NCBI GenBank assembly: GCA_037975125.1
Contig: CM075857.1
Location: 89,169,199 to 89,233,198, forward strand
Reading direction: 5' to 3'
Length of the DNA: 64,000 nt
From: Latrodectus hesperus
Taxonomy: Eukaryota; Arthropoda; Arachnida; Araneae; Theridiidae
Shown here: positions 1 through 26,822 of the stretch, piece after piece
How the letters are laid out: every line of letters begins with the position of its first letter
How positions within the stretch are numbered: position 1 is the stretch's first letter
The notes under the pieces: generated by a model
Told to the model about the DNA's origin: nothing
The model's database searches: none
The model's input: the letters and a program-made list of their open reading frames with translations, nothing else
Translations under genes and position numbers: made by a program

Positions 1-7204
<7,204 letters not shown>

Positions 7205-7233
7205 TCTGTGGAATCAAAAGTCATGTGGTCTGT
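7205..7233. repeat. Possible relic of a Tc1 terminal repeat
   Basis: This 29-bp stretch matches the 3' terminal region of the Tc1 element near 48685-48713 at about 24 of 29 positions (shared core caaaagtcat). No second end was found nearby. It may be a solo end or a chance match. The following 220 bp has mixed composition and one 71-codon open frame that I do not recognise. Confidence 0.3.
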
Positions 7234-7454
7234 AATTGAGCAGTTACCATGGGTGTAATGGTCTGGAGAAATTTTCCTCCCCCATCAGATCAATATTAAA
7301 ATTTAGGGAATGGAACCTCTGGTGGTGTCATCTATCGGATGAATTTAGAACAAAGTCGTACTTTCACCTTCATGGTGCTCTGGTTAATCAAAAGCCTCAC
7401 CCTGCTTTCTTAAATTCGAATAGTCAATGGCATATCGAGCTTAACTTATAAAAG

Positions 7455-10260
7455 TGTCAAAAGAAACAATAACAACTGGTTTTAATTGATTGAAAAATAT
7501 TCACTTTAGGAAAGATATTTTTAATTAAAATTGTACAGATAATAGTTTTGTATCTACGTAAATCAATTTAATTTCCGCTTTTAATTTTGCTCCTTAGCAT
7601 ACTGTGTACTTATGTTTAAATCATGGTTATACATTATTAGGGAAAGATTCTAATAGATACATCTGTAGAAAATTTTTATATAAGTTAGTTTCTCAAAATA
7701 CTTTACTCATATTTTAGTTTTCCAAAATTATATTATGGATTTCAAAAATATGCTTCAATTAAAAATTATGTTAATTTTACAATAATAAATAAGTTATATC
7801 ATCAAAACCTTTTATGAGGTATTAGCAATTTTAAAAGTTTCTAATGTCCTCAGGTTGTGAACAATGTAATGTATTAATTTGATTTTAACTCTCGTGTTTT
7901 TTCACTCACTCTTTCTTTTGCAGAGTCATTTAAAAAAAAAGAGTATATATGAATCAAGTTGTTTCCTCATGGATTTTCTTGAATAAGAGATGATAATTGT
8001 TTATTATAAACATGTCTGCTTTTAATCTCTTGGAAACATAATATAAAATTTTTCATATAATTGATTTATAATAATTCGAAATATTATCATAAATTAAAAT
8101 CCATCTTTTCATGAATATTTTAAACATTTGCTTGTGTGCGGTGCGATGATTATTTCTACTCTAGCAGTTAAACAATTTATGAATTTAAAATGTGACTCTT
8201 AACTGTGTTCATATTAAAACGAGTATAATACTGCATAACAAGCTAAATTAAAATAGGCCTATTACAAATCACTGTACTCTATTGAAACAATGTTTTACAA
8301 TAGTAAATTTTTTAAACATCACTCAAAATTATTTGTAAAGTGTAACTGCATTACAAACAAATAATCGCAGTTTTTTAAAATAAATGTAATTATTTAAATT
8401 ATTATGATAGTCATTTTAATAAAATAATCATTTTTCATTGCTTTTTGTCTATGTAATACAAAGGGAATAAATTTTTCATCACTTTATTTCGTGATTGTGA
8501 AACAATCATTTCCGTATGCATTTCAGTATGTATAATATTTCTGTATGCATTTCAATATGTATAATTATTTCAGTATGTATAACTTCATTGTATATATTTA
8601 ACTCTTAAAAGAAATTTTTTAACTAAATATTTCAACTATATTTATTCTAAATATTAATTTTCGTTTAAATTATTATTATTGTTGGAATTTTTCCATACCA
8701 TATGTCTTTTTTTAATTTAAATGGAAATGAAAATAACTTTTTCGAAAGCAATATTTATTGAATCTTCAATGAAAAGCTGAAGAATTAATTGCAAAGAGAA
8801 GTCAAAATTATATCGTGCTTTCATCTCTTCAAAAAACATTAACATTTTGAATGAAACAGAGGAACTTTTTAGCTTGTAATAAACTGAAGTCTCTTTTTAA
8901 AGGATTCACTTTTAATATTTCAGTCTTTTTTTAAATATAAAATTCTATTTATTTATTCAAAGATATTACATTTCGCATTTTATCAAAGAATACGTTTTCT
9001 TTTTTTTATTTTTATATTCAAAATAATTTATAGAAGTATATTTTATGATATTGCTACTTTTGATATAAACTACCTACTAAAATATAGAAATTTACAAACT
9101 TTTCATATTTATGAAAAACAAATGTTAAGAATTTTTTAAGATTTAAATAAAAAGAGTTAAATAAAAAATTTTGCTTACTTAAAAATATTTAAGTAAAATT
9201 TTGATTATTTTTTTATAAATTATCTTGTTTTAAATTTCTTTCAGGCTTACATATTATATTGAGAATTTTTTTATTTCATTTTATAAATCAAATCCAAATA
9301 ACTTTAGTAATTCTTCAATTAAAACAATGTTGCATCGGGAATTGTAAAATTTTCTTCAAATTGGTATTTAATTGCAATTACATACTTTATTATTAATTTG
9401 ATCAAAGTCATCATATTAAATAATTGATTTAAATTATTAATGCGACGAATTCTTTATATAATCCAGTTCTTATTCATAATATTTGCCTCTTCTAAGCTTC
9501 TTAAGACACATAAAATTAAATATTTTGCAATTATGAGTTCGTTTACAATATTATTAAAAAATAAGAGAAAAAGGAAAAGGAATATTATTTTTATTCCAAA
9601 ATTAATGACAGTTTCAAAATATTATAATGTATTGTGTCAATGTATGCGTAATGTTATGCGTTTCATATATTTGGTAGTATCTACATATTAGTATTCAATG
9701 TAGTATTTAAATGAATACATGTTTTCTACGAACTTATAAGAAAAAGTTAATATGTTAAAAATAAATTTCCAAAGCAAAAGTTCAAAACTTTAATTAAAGA
9801 AATGTTTTCCTTTTTATTTTAATTCCGCCACCATTAATCCATAAAAATTTGTATTTTCTCTTTTTATTTATTCTTTTCATTAGAATTCGGTTCTTTATAC
9901 TTTTAGTCAAAAAAAGCTTGCTTCAATAATTAATTTACTAATGAAACTCACTAACATTTTTTCAATAAAAATACTTTAGCAGTACTTTTTAAAATCTGTA
10001 TTAAATACAGTTAAAATAATTTTTTATATCTATAAAAACTAAATTATTTTAATTAAATAATAATCATAACGACAAAATTCAAATTATTTTTCATAATTTC
10101 ATGAATAATAAAACTCGGTAAGAGATGCTTAGTTTATTCCTTTTCATGATCAAAATAAAATATGTGAATTTCAAATTTTTCATGTTTTCTTACTATCACA
10201 AACAGAAATATAACATATAAATTTGCAAAATTATAATACTTAGTAGTGTGACAAACTTAA
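7455..10260. other. AT-rich non-coding DNA
   Basis: No gene is visible. The only structure noted is a small tandem repeat at 8510-8585. An open frame of 83 codons at 9440-9691 is built from A/T-rich codons and looks like chance. Confidence 0.65.
8510..8585. repeat. Short tandem repeat, unit about 29-31 bp
   Basis: The motif gtatgcatttcagtatgtat and variants recur two and a half times in direct orientation, with small substitutions between units. Confidence 0.7.
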
Positions 10261-10264
10261 TAAA

Positions 10265-10294
10265 TAACCGCGCGTGTAGTTACACACGCGGTTA
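10265..10294. repeat. GC-rich hairpin in AT-rich DNA
   Basis: Two 14-bp arms (taaccgcgcgtgta and tacacacgcggtta) pair with one mismatch around a 2-nt loop. The CG-rich stem stands out against the surrounding sequence. It lies about 280 bp upstream of the mariner relic and might be part of an old terminal structure, but I cannot show that. Confidence 0.75.
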
Positions 10295-10549
10295 CTTTAA
10301 TTATTCAATCATAACGAATATTTTAAATTAAATGTATTTCTTTCACATTATCGAAATATTGACTACAAAAATATATTATCAAAGTAATACTGTCAAAAAT
10401 TCCCCTAAGTATAAGAATTTTACAATCATAGAAATTGAGTTGGATTTTTTGAAGACTTTAAAGAAGTACATGTATAAGATAAACAAGACAGTTGTTGCCA
10501 TTTTCGCGATGAAATTGAATGAAGTGAGAAAAAGTATGCAATAAAAGTA

Positions 10550-11222
10550 TATGATATGTTTCAGACACCGGTCAGCCAAGAGCAGGTATGTCAGTCGCTG
10601 TAAAAGCAAGTCCACCTTGCTCATTCTTCAAACACAACTCATACAGTAGCGAAGATAACTGGAATTGTCGAAGGAGTTCGTTCGGTATTGTTTGCTTTAC
10701 GACTTTAAAAGGGACTCACATCAGCTGCTGAATAAAGTCACTGAATATGTCGAACAACTGGGGATAGTGCTGCGAATGAACGAATGACAAGGGATTGATT
10801 TGTCAAATTAAAGTTGAGAGATTTGTCTTTCTGTGATGAAGCTGGTGTTTGGTGACTTAATCATCAAGTGGTTCACTATGAGTTGCTACCAAGGAGCGAA
10901 ACATTAACTTCCCATCTGTATTCGCAGCAATTGGAAAGTGTGCAACAGTAGGAATTAGCACATGTTAATCGCAAGGGTATACTGTTCTTGGTCAATAACG
11001 CGAGGCCATAGGTGGCGCGGGTGATCAGGAATATAATACATTGTACCATTAGATTACCATCTGTTCTATTAACTGGACAATCATCGTGGAAAATCCGTAA
11101 TCAATGATACAGACTTGCACCAAACACATATGGACTTCTTTGCCTCCAAAACTTCCACAAGGGGACTGCACAACTGGTGGCAAAATGTGCTGGATGCCGA
11201 TGGTGGTTTATTCGAGCACTAA
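10550..11222 (+). pseudogene. Decayed mariner-type transposase
   Basis: This is a relic of a mariner-family DDE transposase gene (cut-and-paste DNA transposon). Near 10560-10600 the translation gives TGQPRAG, resembling the SGRP linker after the DNA-binding domain. Near 10835 DEA..W is reminiscent of the GDE.W motif with the first catalytic Asp. LVNNARP near 10990 resembles the family motif around the second Asp (HDNARPH), here with Asn in place of Asp. Near 11130-11221 the C-terminus DFFASK, then RGLHNWWQNVLDADGGLFEH and a stop, matches the typical mariner ending. Stops and frameshifts break every frame, and part of the region before the C-terminus appears deleted. Terminal repeats were not identified. 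I am confident of the superfamily, less so of the limits. Confidence 0.75.

Positions 11223-13932
<2,710 letters not shown>

Positions 13933-14008
<76 letters not shown>
13933..14008. repeat. (TA)n microsatellite, 76 bp
   Basis: A perfect AT dinucleotide run. Confidence 0.98.
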
Positions 14009-15583
<1,575 letters not shown>

Positions 15584-15689
15584 GCACAATTTTACTAGTA
15601 ATTTTTACTTATAAAAAAAACGAAAATGAATTTCTCCGATAAAAAGGAGATTTTATGCGGGAAAGTAAATACTTGTCCTTTTAGATCAC

Positions 15690-16890
15690 AATACCACTCA
15701 CATAGGATGAATGAAATCAAAGATATACTGAGTTACTCTCTCCAAAATCTGCAGAAAATGCAGCATTGTTCTGGCTGGTTAGTATGTCCTTTTTATTGTT
15801 GAAAAGTGATGAGCTCCTTCTCTCTAGCTTTGGTTAAGTTGAATCATGACTTTATTAAAGTTGCCTAATGTTCATTAAACTCATTTGTGGCATGTGTAAG
15901 AGGTTGAAGTTACAATGTCCTCCTATTAAAATGATACCTCAGGCAGTGGCAGGTCAAGTATTAGGGGATTTTATCTGACTTTGATTACAAAGTACACACA
16001 CAGAGTCCCACCCAACCGCTTGGATGAAACTGGTAGAATTTAACTCTAAGCAAGGATCAGAGAAGTATGGTGGTGTTCTCTAACAACTTCAGAGGGAGAT
16101 TTTCAACTGCTGGAATGTTTCTTGGACTGATATTAACTGCCAACCCTTCAACCTTGTACTCTAAGCTATTCTTAGAAGTATGCTTTTCAAAAAGAATATG
16201 CTGTTTAGAGGATTTTTTCCCAAAAAGTGCAATAACCTTTTATTAAGTTCTGATGTGACTTGTCATCATTCACGAAAAAAATTGCTTCCTGACTGTTGCA
16301 GGTTAAAAACATAATATATCATTTCTATTTCGAACATCCTTAAGTATTTTATTCCTTCAGTGCACAAGTCTGTATGGCAATTGAGAACAATAACCACCTC
16401 GATAATCACTCTAAAACTACTAAACTGTATTATTTAATGCTCAAATTCAAGATTACTCCGAGTATCAAGATCAAGATGCTAATACGCATTTTGTCAGATT
16501 ATATTCTTATGCGCCACTGATCCATTACATGCTGTTTGCCTTTTTTTAAGCTCAGTCTCAGATTTTCTTGTTCACGCCTTCTGCAGACAACACGTTACTG
16601 TATTGTGCATTGCAACGTATGATGATCCTATTTCAACCAGCTGCTAACGTTTCACGGCCCACACTGTTTCCGCAGATTAGGAAAGGCAGCTTCATCCACC
16701 TGTATCTGTGGAGCACAAGGGGATCCTTTCCACTAGAGTACCCAGAGACTGAGAAATACCACCTAAAAAACTCCCAACAGACCAATATGTTCCTGAGATT
16801 TTGCATGAATGATCATCACCGTAGATTACTCCTCACAAAGCTGACGATTCATCTCAACAAGCGAGAACTGGATACCGCAGAAAACATATA
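15690..16890 (-). pseudogene. Probable decayed Gypsy-like pol (RT/RNase H region)
   Basis: This block has more balanced base composition than its surroundings. On the minus strand it gives scattered matches to the Ty3/Gypsy polymerase order. YFSVSGYSSG near 16760 recalls FSvLDaSSGYW (RT motif A). RYRWMKLPF near 16705 recalls RYRWlrLPFG. EQENLRLSLKKGK near 16540 recalls the post-catalytic helix. WQLISVQETFQQLKISL near 16110 recalls the start of the RNase H-like part (W..e.eaFqqLK). The order is right but no frame is open for long, no YxDD motif was found, and pieces seem deleted. An unrelated plus-strand open frame (16568-16891) overlaps and is taken as a shadow. Confidence is moderate to low; a profile search would settle it. 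Confidence 0.45.
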
Positions 16891-17529
16891 ATTTTCCACA
16901 GACGATTCACAGAAAACTATTCTTAAATTTAACACTTTTTCACAATTGGTAATGGTGCTTAAATTTTTTATGAACTTATTGAAATTTATGAACAATATGT
17001 TTCGAATTGTATGAACATCTCGAACATTATGATCCCGCTTTTGAACTTGAAAAATACTTTTTGAATCCTATACACTTTTAGAATCTTAGAAACATTTTAA
17101 AAATTTTCAACCTGAATGCTTTTAAAAACTAAGGTGTTTATTAAACTTATATAAATTTCTCGCCTGTATGTAATTATCCTGTTTCTTATCATGCCATTTT
17201 TTTTATAACTAAGTGTTTATATTATCTATAAAATTGCCTTCAATGTATATAATGTATTTAATGTCATAGCTAATCTACAAATTGTTAACTGTTTTTTCAT
17301 TGATTGTAAATTGTTTCTTCATTGATTGTTATATGTGCATCATGTGAAATTTTGTTTTTAACCCAGAGAAAATATTTAATGCTATTGTCTGATCTTTGAC
17401 AGGGCTTAACGCCCCTTAAAATGCATTGTAACTTCTTGCTACCATTTTGTAAAAACAATTTGATTGCCTTTATAAATGCCACAATGGTGGCGCCCTCAGG
17501 GACTTCGTAGAGGTGTGGAGCACATTAGG
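16891..17529. other. Non-coding flank of the Gypsy-like relic
   Basis: AT-rich sequence ending in a GC-richer stretch. At 17484-17505, tggtggcgccctcagggact resembles a retroviral-type tRNA-Lys primer binding site just after an ...CACA end, as if an LTR stopped at about 17483. Its orientation is opposite to the pol relic, and no paired LTR was found. Confidence 0.3.
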
Positions 17530-17585
17530 TGTTGGGGAGACGGCATCCATTAACCTTAAGGTACAGTTCGGTGTCTCCCCACACA
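17530..17585. repeat. 56-bp unit with terminal inverted repeats
   Basis: tgttggggagac at the left pairs with gtctccccacaca at the right (one extra base), starting TGT and ending ACA, with about 30 bp between. It may be a miniature foldback or the hairpin of a larger repeat. Confidence 0.6.
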
Positions 17586-18570
17586 GTTATAAATATATGT
17601 ATATTGTGCATTGAATACAAATCATCAGTCAAAAAGTATATCTATATGTGCATCTACAAACATACACAACATGGTCACTTTGGTTTTGCATAATTTCTCT
17701 CAAAACGAGGGTGCTTTATTATTTAAATTTCTTTAGCAGTATCATAACGTTTTTAGTGCAATTTTCCTTAAGATCAATAATAAATATCAGTCCTTATTTG
17801 ATTTTGTATTAGGGGTACAGTTCTTTCCGACCCTTCGATGAAGTTTTCCATTTCCAAACAAACTGTATCCATATTCTAGACATTATATTTTGAGAAATTA
17901 ATTATGCTTCAATGATGGAAACATATATTTTATCTATTTTCTTCGCCGATTAATTTCCGGACTTTCGATCTATTTTGATCATGTTTCTGATACATCATAT
18001 TCACTGTTACAAAGTATTCAACAGATGTCAATTAACTTTAATCTATTTCTAGTGAATAAAATGACAGTTTGCTTTTTATTCCTAATTAGAAACGAGTAAG
18101 TTTTTCCATCACTGTTAAAATTTGTGCAATCGCAAAATTGTATTCAATAGTTTCCAGTTTCATTTTATTTTATCTTATTTTATTTTTAAGAAAAAGCTGT
18201 ATATTATATGATTTCCTCCTATTATTATATGATTCCTCCAATACAATATCCGCTAACTGTTAATTATTTTGTTGTCTAATTATAAATATATGTAATTAAA
18301 TTAAATGTGTGTGCTGTTAATATTTATTTGCAAAAAGTTACAGTTTTTTAATAATTTACTAAGAGTGTTACTAAGAGTATTTTGTAAAGTATTATTGGAT
18401 AATGTAAAGTATTATTGGATTTTGTAAAGTATTATTGGATAAATACTTTAAAGCTACATTTGTTACGTAAAATATTGTATTACACTTCTGTAAAATTTAC
18501 AACACAAAAATATTTATACGCTAAATTTCTAATTCCAATTATAATTTTTGTAGTTATATGTGACAAAAAA
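17586..18570. other. AT-rich non-coding DNA
   Basis: Nothing is recognised except the 20-bp tandem repeat at 18381-18440. Confidence 0.6.
18381..18440. repeat. Three tandem 20-bp repeats
   Basis: The unit tttgtaaagtattattggat occurs three times head to tail. The middle copy starts aa instead of tt; otherwise they are identical, implying recent expansion. Confidence 0.97.
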
Positions 18571-18877
<307 letters not shown>

Positions 18878-20318
18878 GACTTGTTCACATGTAATCATAT
18901 TTTTAATTCGATGTTAAAAGGGTTTTTGAGCGTAATCATACAGAAATGATATGATTAATTCTATGCTTAAATTCTAAAAAGTCTTAATTAAATTTTTAAA
19001 ACACAATCTTTAAGCACTTAAATGCGATTTTTAGGGACTTTTAATACCATTAACTTATTTGTCTTGTAAAAGCAGGAAATGTTTTCTAGTTTTATTGTTT
19101 TGCTTGCATGTCATAAAATAAAAATTAATTTATCTTCTATAAAGGAATTAAAAGCAATTTAGAGTTATGGGAATAAGCGACGAAATATGAAGCAACGAAA
19201 TTCAAATCAAATTTTTCTGTGTCCTTTTATTTAAATTCACAAATATTTAAACTGATTAGTTAACATTTTACCTAAGTTGTTTTTGTATTACTTGATTAAT
19301 AATAATTATTAATAAATTTAGAATTTTATTTTATAGTTACATAATTATTAATAAATAAATTATAAATTATATAAGATATATAAATTTATAAAATACTTGC
19401 CCCAATGTTCCACTTTTTGGCAAGAAAATATAAAATCTATATATACATAAAGCTTATAAATGAAATAGATATTTTATTTTATTTAACTCAAAAAGGATGT
19501 AAGCAGATGTGGATCAGATTTTGAAATCTAATAACTTAATGATTTTAAAACTAGCAATATTTTAAACATAATTATAGCTCAACTTAAATAGTTTTTAAAA
19601 TAAAAAATACATTATACAAAGCCCGAAAATTTTTTTAAATGTTTTTATTTTGAAAATGCTTAAATTTTTTCAGCTGCTATAAAATTAAACTTTCTAATTG
19701 ATTTCCATGCAATATGTCAACTGTAATATTGAAAACAAAATTGTTCTTCCTTATGAATAATTTTCGAGCGTTAAGCCATATTTTTATATTTCTAATAATT
19801 TAAATTTTATAACAATTTAAATATCCCTACAATAAACATCACGAGTTTATGAGTAATACTTTTGCTTAAACGTACATTAATAACAGTTTATACTTTGTGT
19901 ATATTAACTTAAGTGTGAACTTATTTTTAAATAAAAGAATCAAATTTTTTAATGTAAAGAATTATATATATATTGTAAATGATAACAACTTCCGATAAAA
20001 TATCCTATAATTCTAAGGTTTCTAATAATCCAATAATTGCTGCATGAAATCAAAGGCTTAAAGAAAGACCTTCAACTTTAAACTTTAACGAAAGTGAAAG
20101 TGATATATATTTCTGTAGATAAATTTAATACATTTTATACAGCGTTTGTAAAGTTTCCTTACAAGTTTCATAGTTATTTTGACTTTCAAAAAAGGATATC
20201 TTATAAGCTTTGTCGAAAACAGGAAAAGCAATTGAAACTCCATCTCTGCTTGTCATTTTGGACTCAGATTTTGAAACCATTCTGTAAGATAATCACCAAA
20301 AATATTGCACACATATTG

Positions 20319-20320
<2 letters not shown>
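18878..20320. other. AT-rich non-coding DNA
   Basis: No gene or repeat family is recognised. Confidence 0.6.
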
Positions 20321-20391
<71 letters not shown>

Positions 20392-20395
20392 ATAT
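20321..20395. repeat. (TA)n microsatellite, 75 bp
   Basis: A TA run with one phase shift (TT) near 20380. Confidence 0.97.
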
Positions 20396-23740
<3,345 letters not shown>

Positions 23741-23744
23741 TATG

Positions 23745-24109
23745 TCACAGAAGAAAACAAGAAATACTTATCAATAAATATCGGAATGCAAGATGGTTGT
23801 TTATCAAAAGTTTGGATTATCGTTTCTTGATATCGCCACTCATAGTAGTTGAAACTCAGCAAGTCTCACATAAATGGTACTGAATCAATAGTATCTTTTA
23901 GAAACATTCAGAAATTGAATAATGTATCTAAATGTCTCCCCATGATTAACGCTGAAAAGAACATATACAAAGTCAGGTTGGCGTTGCAAAACCGTAAATC
24001 AATGACTGTTAGTCAAGAAATGGATTTGTTTACATTACATCCAATATCTGCTCATGCAATTCGAATAAGTTTAATACTTAACTTTTTAAGCCGATTTAAA
24101 ACATTTTAA
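23745..24109 (+). pseudogene. 5' part of a decayed Tc1-type transposase
   Basis: The translation shows the two helix-turn-helix region of a Tc1-like transposase across shifted frames. CKMVVYQKFGLSFLDIATHS (about 23785-23845) resembles the first HTH (...GLSfrdIA...). RLALQNRKSMTV.....HPISAHAIRI with LSRF (about 23970-24105) resembles the second HTH (nR..t...l......vS..TIrrRL...gLs). At least one frameshift and several stops lie between them. The catalytic domain is absent: sequence identity ends at about 24109, just before the hairpin and a second, different Tc1 copy. Confidence 0.6.
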
Positions 24110-24169
24110 TACCCAACTTTCAAAAATTGTTTTCCTAGAGACAGTGAACCACACTTACATATTACAAGG

Positions 24170-24209
24170 AAAGAAACAAGGAAAACTGTCAAGTTTTCCT
24201 TATTTCTTT
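24170..24209. repeat. Inverted repeat, 18-bp arms
   Basis: aaagaaacaaggaaaact (24170-24187) pairs with agttttccttatttcttt (24192-24209) with one mismatch and a 4-nt loop. It lies exactly between two Tc1 relics, so it may be a remnant of abutting terminal repeats. Confidence 0.85.
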
Positions 24210-24225
24210 GATGGGATGCATATGG

Positions 24226-25115
24226 TGGAATGATGGGATGCATATTGGTGGAAATGGAAATGTCCCAAGTTGATGCTGCCTAGGACCTCAATGTATCTCG
24301 GAGGGTAGTTGAGCGTCTCTTGAATCAATATCAAACAGAAACTTCTGTCTCTGGAAGACGTGTTACAGGACAAACACGAGCTATAATACCTGCAGAAAAC
24401 TATTTTATAACTCTTTCAGCCAGAAAGAGAAGAAGCATTTCTGTACCGCAACTAATTGAATACGATTCTGTAGCATCAGGAATAAGAAAATCCACTAATA
24501 CGGTGCGAAGGCGTCCTTATCATGCAGGTCTCAATGCAAGGCAACCAAATGTGTGTGCACCCATCTCCAAAGAAGAGCCTAATTATCTTAGGCAAGAGAA
24601 TATGTTTATTGCACCATTCAGAGATGAACTTCTGTACTTTTTAAAGATAAGTCCAGATTCACACAGGAAAGCAATTCAGAGTGAGAACTGGTCTGGAGGA
24701 AACAAAGCCTCAAATCCAACACTGTGAAAAACAGTTATCGCAGATGGTGGAATAATGGTTTTGTCACGTATCTCACTCGGTGATCACACTGACCTGCATG
24801 TGTTTCAGGGAGAAACTGTTATTGGTGTGGGATATCAGAATGAGGTTTTTAATCCATATTCCTGGTATATGCAGGTGTGCATGACTTTATCAAGCTGTTG
24901 TGGTTGAAAAATATCTTGAGGGTTTTGGTTTGGAGAGACTGGAATAGCTATCTCAATCTTCAGACTTGAATCCCATAGAGCATCTGCGGGACTATCGTGT
25001 TAGACACATTGCAGCCTTAAGTCCTCTTCCAAGGTCTACAGAAGAGCTGAAAAACAGCTTATTCCGTGTGTGGTCTTCATTTCCTATTTTGGTAACTGAT
25101 AAATTAATTAATTGA
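24226..25115 (+). pseudogene. Tc1-like transposase pseudogene, nearly full length
   Basis: This is a broken Tc1-like DDE transposase of a family common in spiders. Its start is near EMSQVDAA, then DLNVSRRVVERLLNQYQ (HTH 1). The open frame at 24320-24727 covers the GRR.tGQtR linker and HTH 2 (STNTVRRRPYHAGLNARQPN). A frameshift leads to SVLFKDKSRF near 24634 (family: LFtDESRF; first Asp kept). GGIMVLSRISLGDHTDLHVF follows near 24745. About 25 bp covering the second-Asp motif (DDNARPHR) is missing near 24890. The end reads EKYLEGFGLERLE, a stop, then SSDLNPIEHL with the catalytic Glu kept, and finishes at the stop at 25113-25115. Terminal repeats were not identified. It is clearly inactive. Confidence 0.88.
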
Positions 25116-26550
25116 AAGCATGGAAATTAGATGCCTTTAATACATTCAAGTCAGGGGCGAGCATATTCCTTATTAAAACTCTTTTATTATGTTTGTGTGA
25201 CGTTTTACAACATGAAACTGGATTGTTCTTTTTTACAAGTAAGGGCTTTTCATGGGGGATTTCCTTTTTTGCTGTCAATCATTTATACATTTTCCTTCAA
25301 AATACTTTTACAGTGTTATCAATAAGGACTGTTTTGTGCATATGTCATACAAATTTGATGTTCCTTCATTTGCAAATTAGGCGCAATAAACCAGTTGTTC
25401 TTTTACTTTTGGAAGCCAGGATATTTAAGACAAGTATGGTATCGATTACGATAGATGTGGCTCATATACAGAAATTAATTCGCCGCCATATTTTATTACA
25501 TGAATGAGTTTAACTTTACATCATGTATAATGTAGTAATGTCATATTTATAATTGAAACTATAATATGCACATTCGCATAATATACTTTAAGGGTTTTTT
25601 TAAACATTTTTAAGCACTATTATATTTACACAAAAAATATTTATATTCTTGAGTAACATTAAACTACTTATAAGATTTGCTTATCGTATTTTTGGTACTT
25701 TTAGATGTTCAGCGCTTGGACATATTTTGTGAAATACATACCAATTTTCAACAAATGCATTAAATTTTATTTAACGTACCTTTTCAAAATCAACATGCAT
25801 TTAGTTGTACATCAATTACAGTTGTGCTGAAGAACTTGAAGAAACATTTACTGATGGTAACTTCGCCTTAATTATTTTCCTATCTTCAGATTTCTTAAAT
25901 TTATTTCAGTGTATAAAAAATTACCTTAACATAAATATAAATTTATCTGAATAATACATTTTGCAATGATATTTTTTGGAATCCGAAAAATGTTAACGTT
26001 ATTTGTACATGCCTTTGGCCCAAATGAGATTTTGTTGCATTTCACTTATCCCATATATAGATAAAATGCAGCAAAATTAGAGTATTCAATGCTAATTGCT
26101 TTTTATTTTTATTGTAAATTAATAAGAAAATATTCCTTAATAAATTAGCAACAAAGCGAAAAGAAAAATAATCTTAATATGATTTGCATAAAATGTGTTC
26201 ATAAATACTCTATATCATTTAACTATCTTTATTTGTATTACATTCACATAATTATTAAAAAAATGTTAAAACGTTTTACTATTAGAATTAAAATTATTCT
26301 CTTTTTAACACTAAATTCAATTAGAAATATTTATATTTTTATTCAAACTATTTATTGTTAAAAAAAGAAACAAAACACCAAGAAAACAAAATTTCTTATC
26401 CTTAAATGCAGCTAATGACTAGATTTCTAACTTTATAGCCGAAAATTGTCAGATATTCTTACGAAACTTTTTTTGTTTCCCTAAAAAGTTTAACAGATAT
26501 AAAACAAAACTTTAGAAATTAATAACCTTGTCAAAAGTACAGATAGAATT
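25116..26550. other. Non-coding DNA
   Basis: There is no supported gene. About 25120-25510 has overlapping open frames of 64-131 codons just after the Tc1 relic. They show no recognisable motif and may be transposon flank or chance. Confidence 0.5.
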
Positions 26551-26574
26551 TTGTTTTTGTCTTATAATCTTAAG

Positions 26575-26808
26575 GTTCTGTATTCCCGTCACTATTCTCC
26601 AAACAATCTTTGGGATCTAATAGACAGAGACCTAAGACGTCTCAGTTATTTAGGAGAGATAAGTGTCACACATAAACTACCAACTATTTTCTCTGTTCCT
26701 GACAGTTCATTCCGAAAAATAACTGACAGGGAAGCAGAAGCTATTTTTTTGGCTCACCTTAAATATAGTATTGATTGCAAAGAGAGAGCTGATATGATTT
26801 TGGTTTAG
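26575..26808 (+). CDS. Candidate terminal exon, unknown protein
   Basis: This is an open frame of 77 residues plus TAG, with better composition than the A/T-rich surroundings and no resemblance to the transposons here. It has no ATG at its start. It is preceded by a pyrimidine-rich stretch ending in AG (ttttgtttttgtcttataatcttaag), a credible splice acceptor in phase 0, and a branch-like ttaataac lies about 50 nt upstream. The peptide contains NNLWDLIDRDLRRLSYLGEI near its start and FRKITDREAEAIFLAHLKYS towards its end, hydrophilic and probably helical. I do not recognise the family. A perfect 12-bp-arm hairpin follows the stop by 14 nt. It could be the last exon of a gene whose other exons lie outside the window, a processed fragment, or chance. 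Confidence 0.35.
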   Translation, partial: VLYSRHYSPNNLWDLIDRDLRRLSYLGEISVTHKLPTIFSVPDSSFRKITDREAEAIFLAHLKYSIDCKERADMILV

Positions 26809-26822
26809 CATATACATATTGT

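Noticed and set aside
10332..10544. 70-codon open frame before the mariner relic, as its N-terminus
   Set aside because: I could not match it to the mariner N-terminal helix-turn-helix. The A/T-rich codons look like chance.
16568..16891. 107-codon plus-strand open frame
   Set aside because: No motif is recognised, and it lies antisense to the Gypsy-like relic, which explains the composition.
18381..18440. Short direct repeats as a CRISPR array
   Set aside because: The units are contiguous with no spacers, in a eukaryotic sequence.
25112..25507. 131-codon plus-strand open frame after the Tc1 relic
   Set aside because: It starts inside the end of the transposase pseudogene in another frame and shows no recognisable domain.
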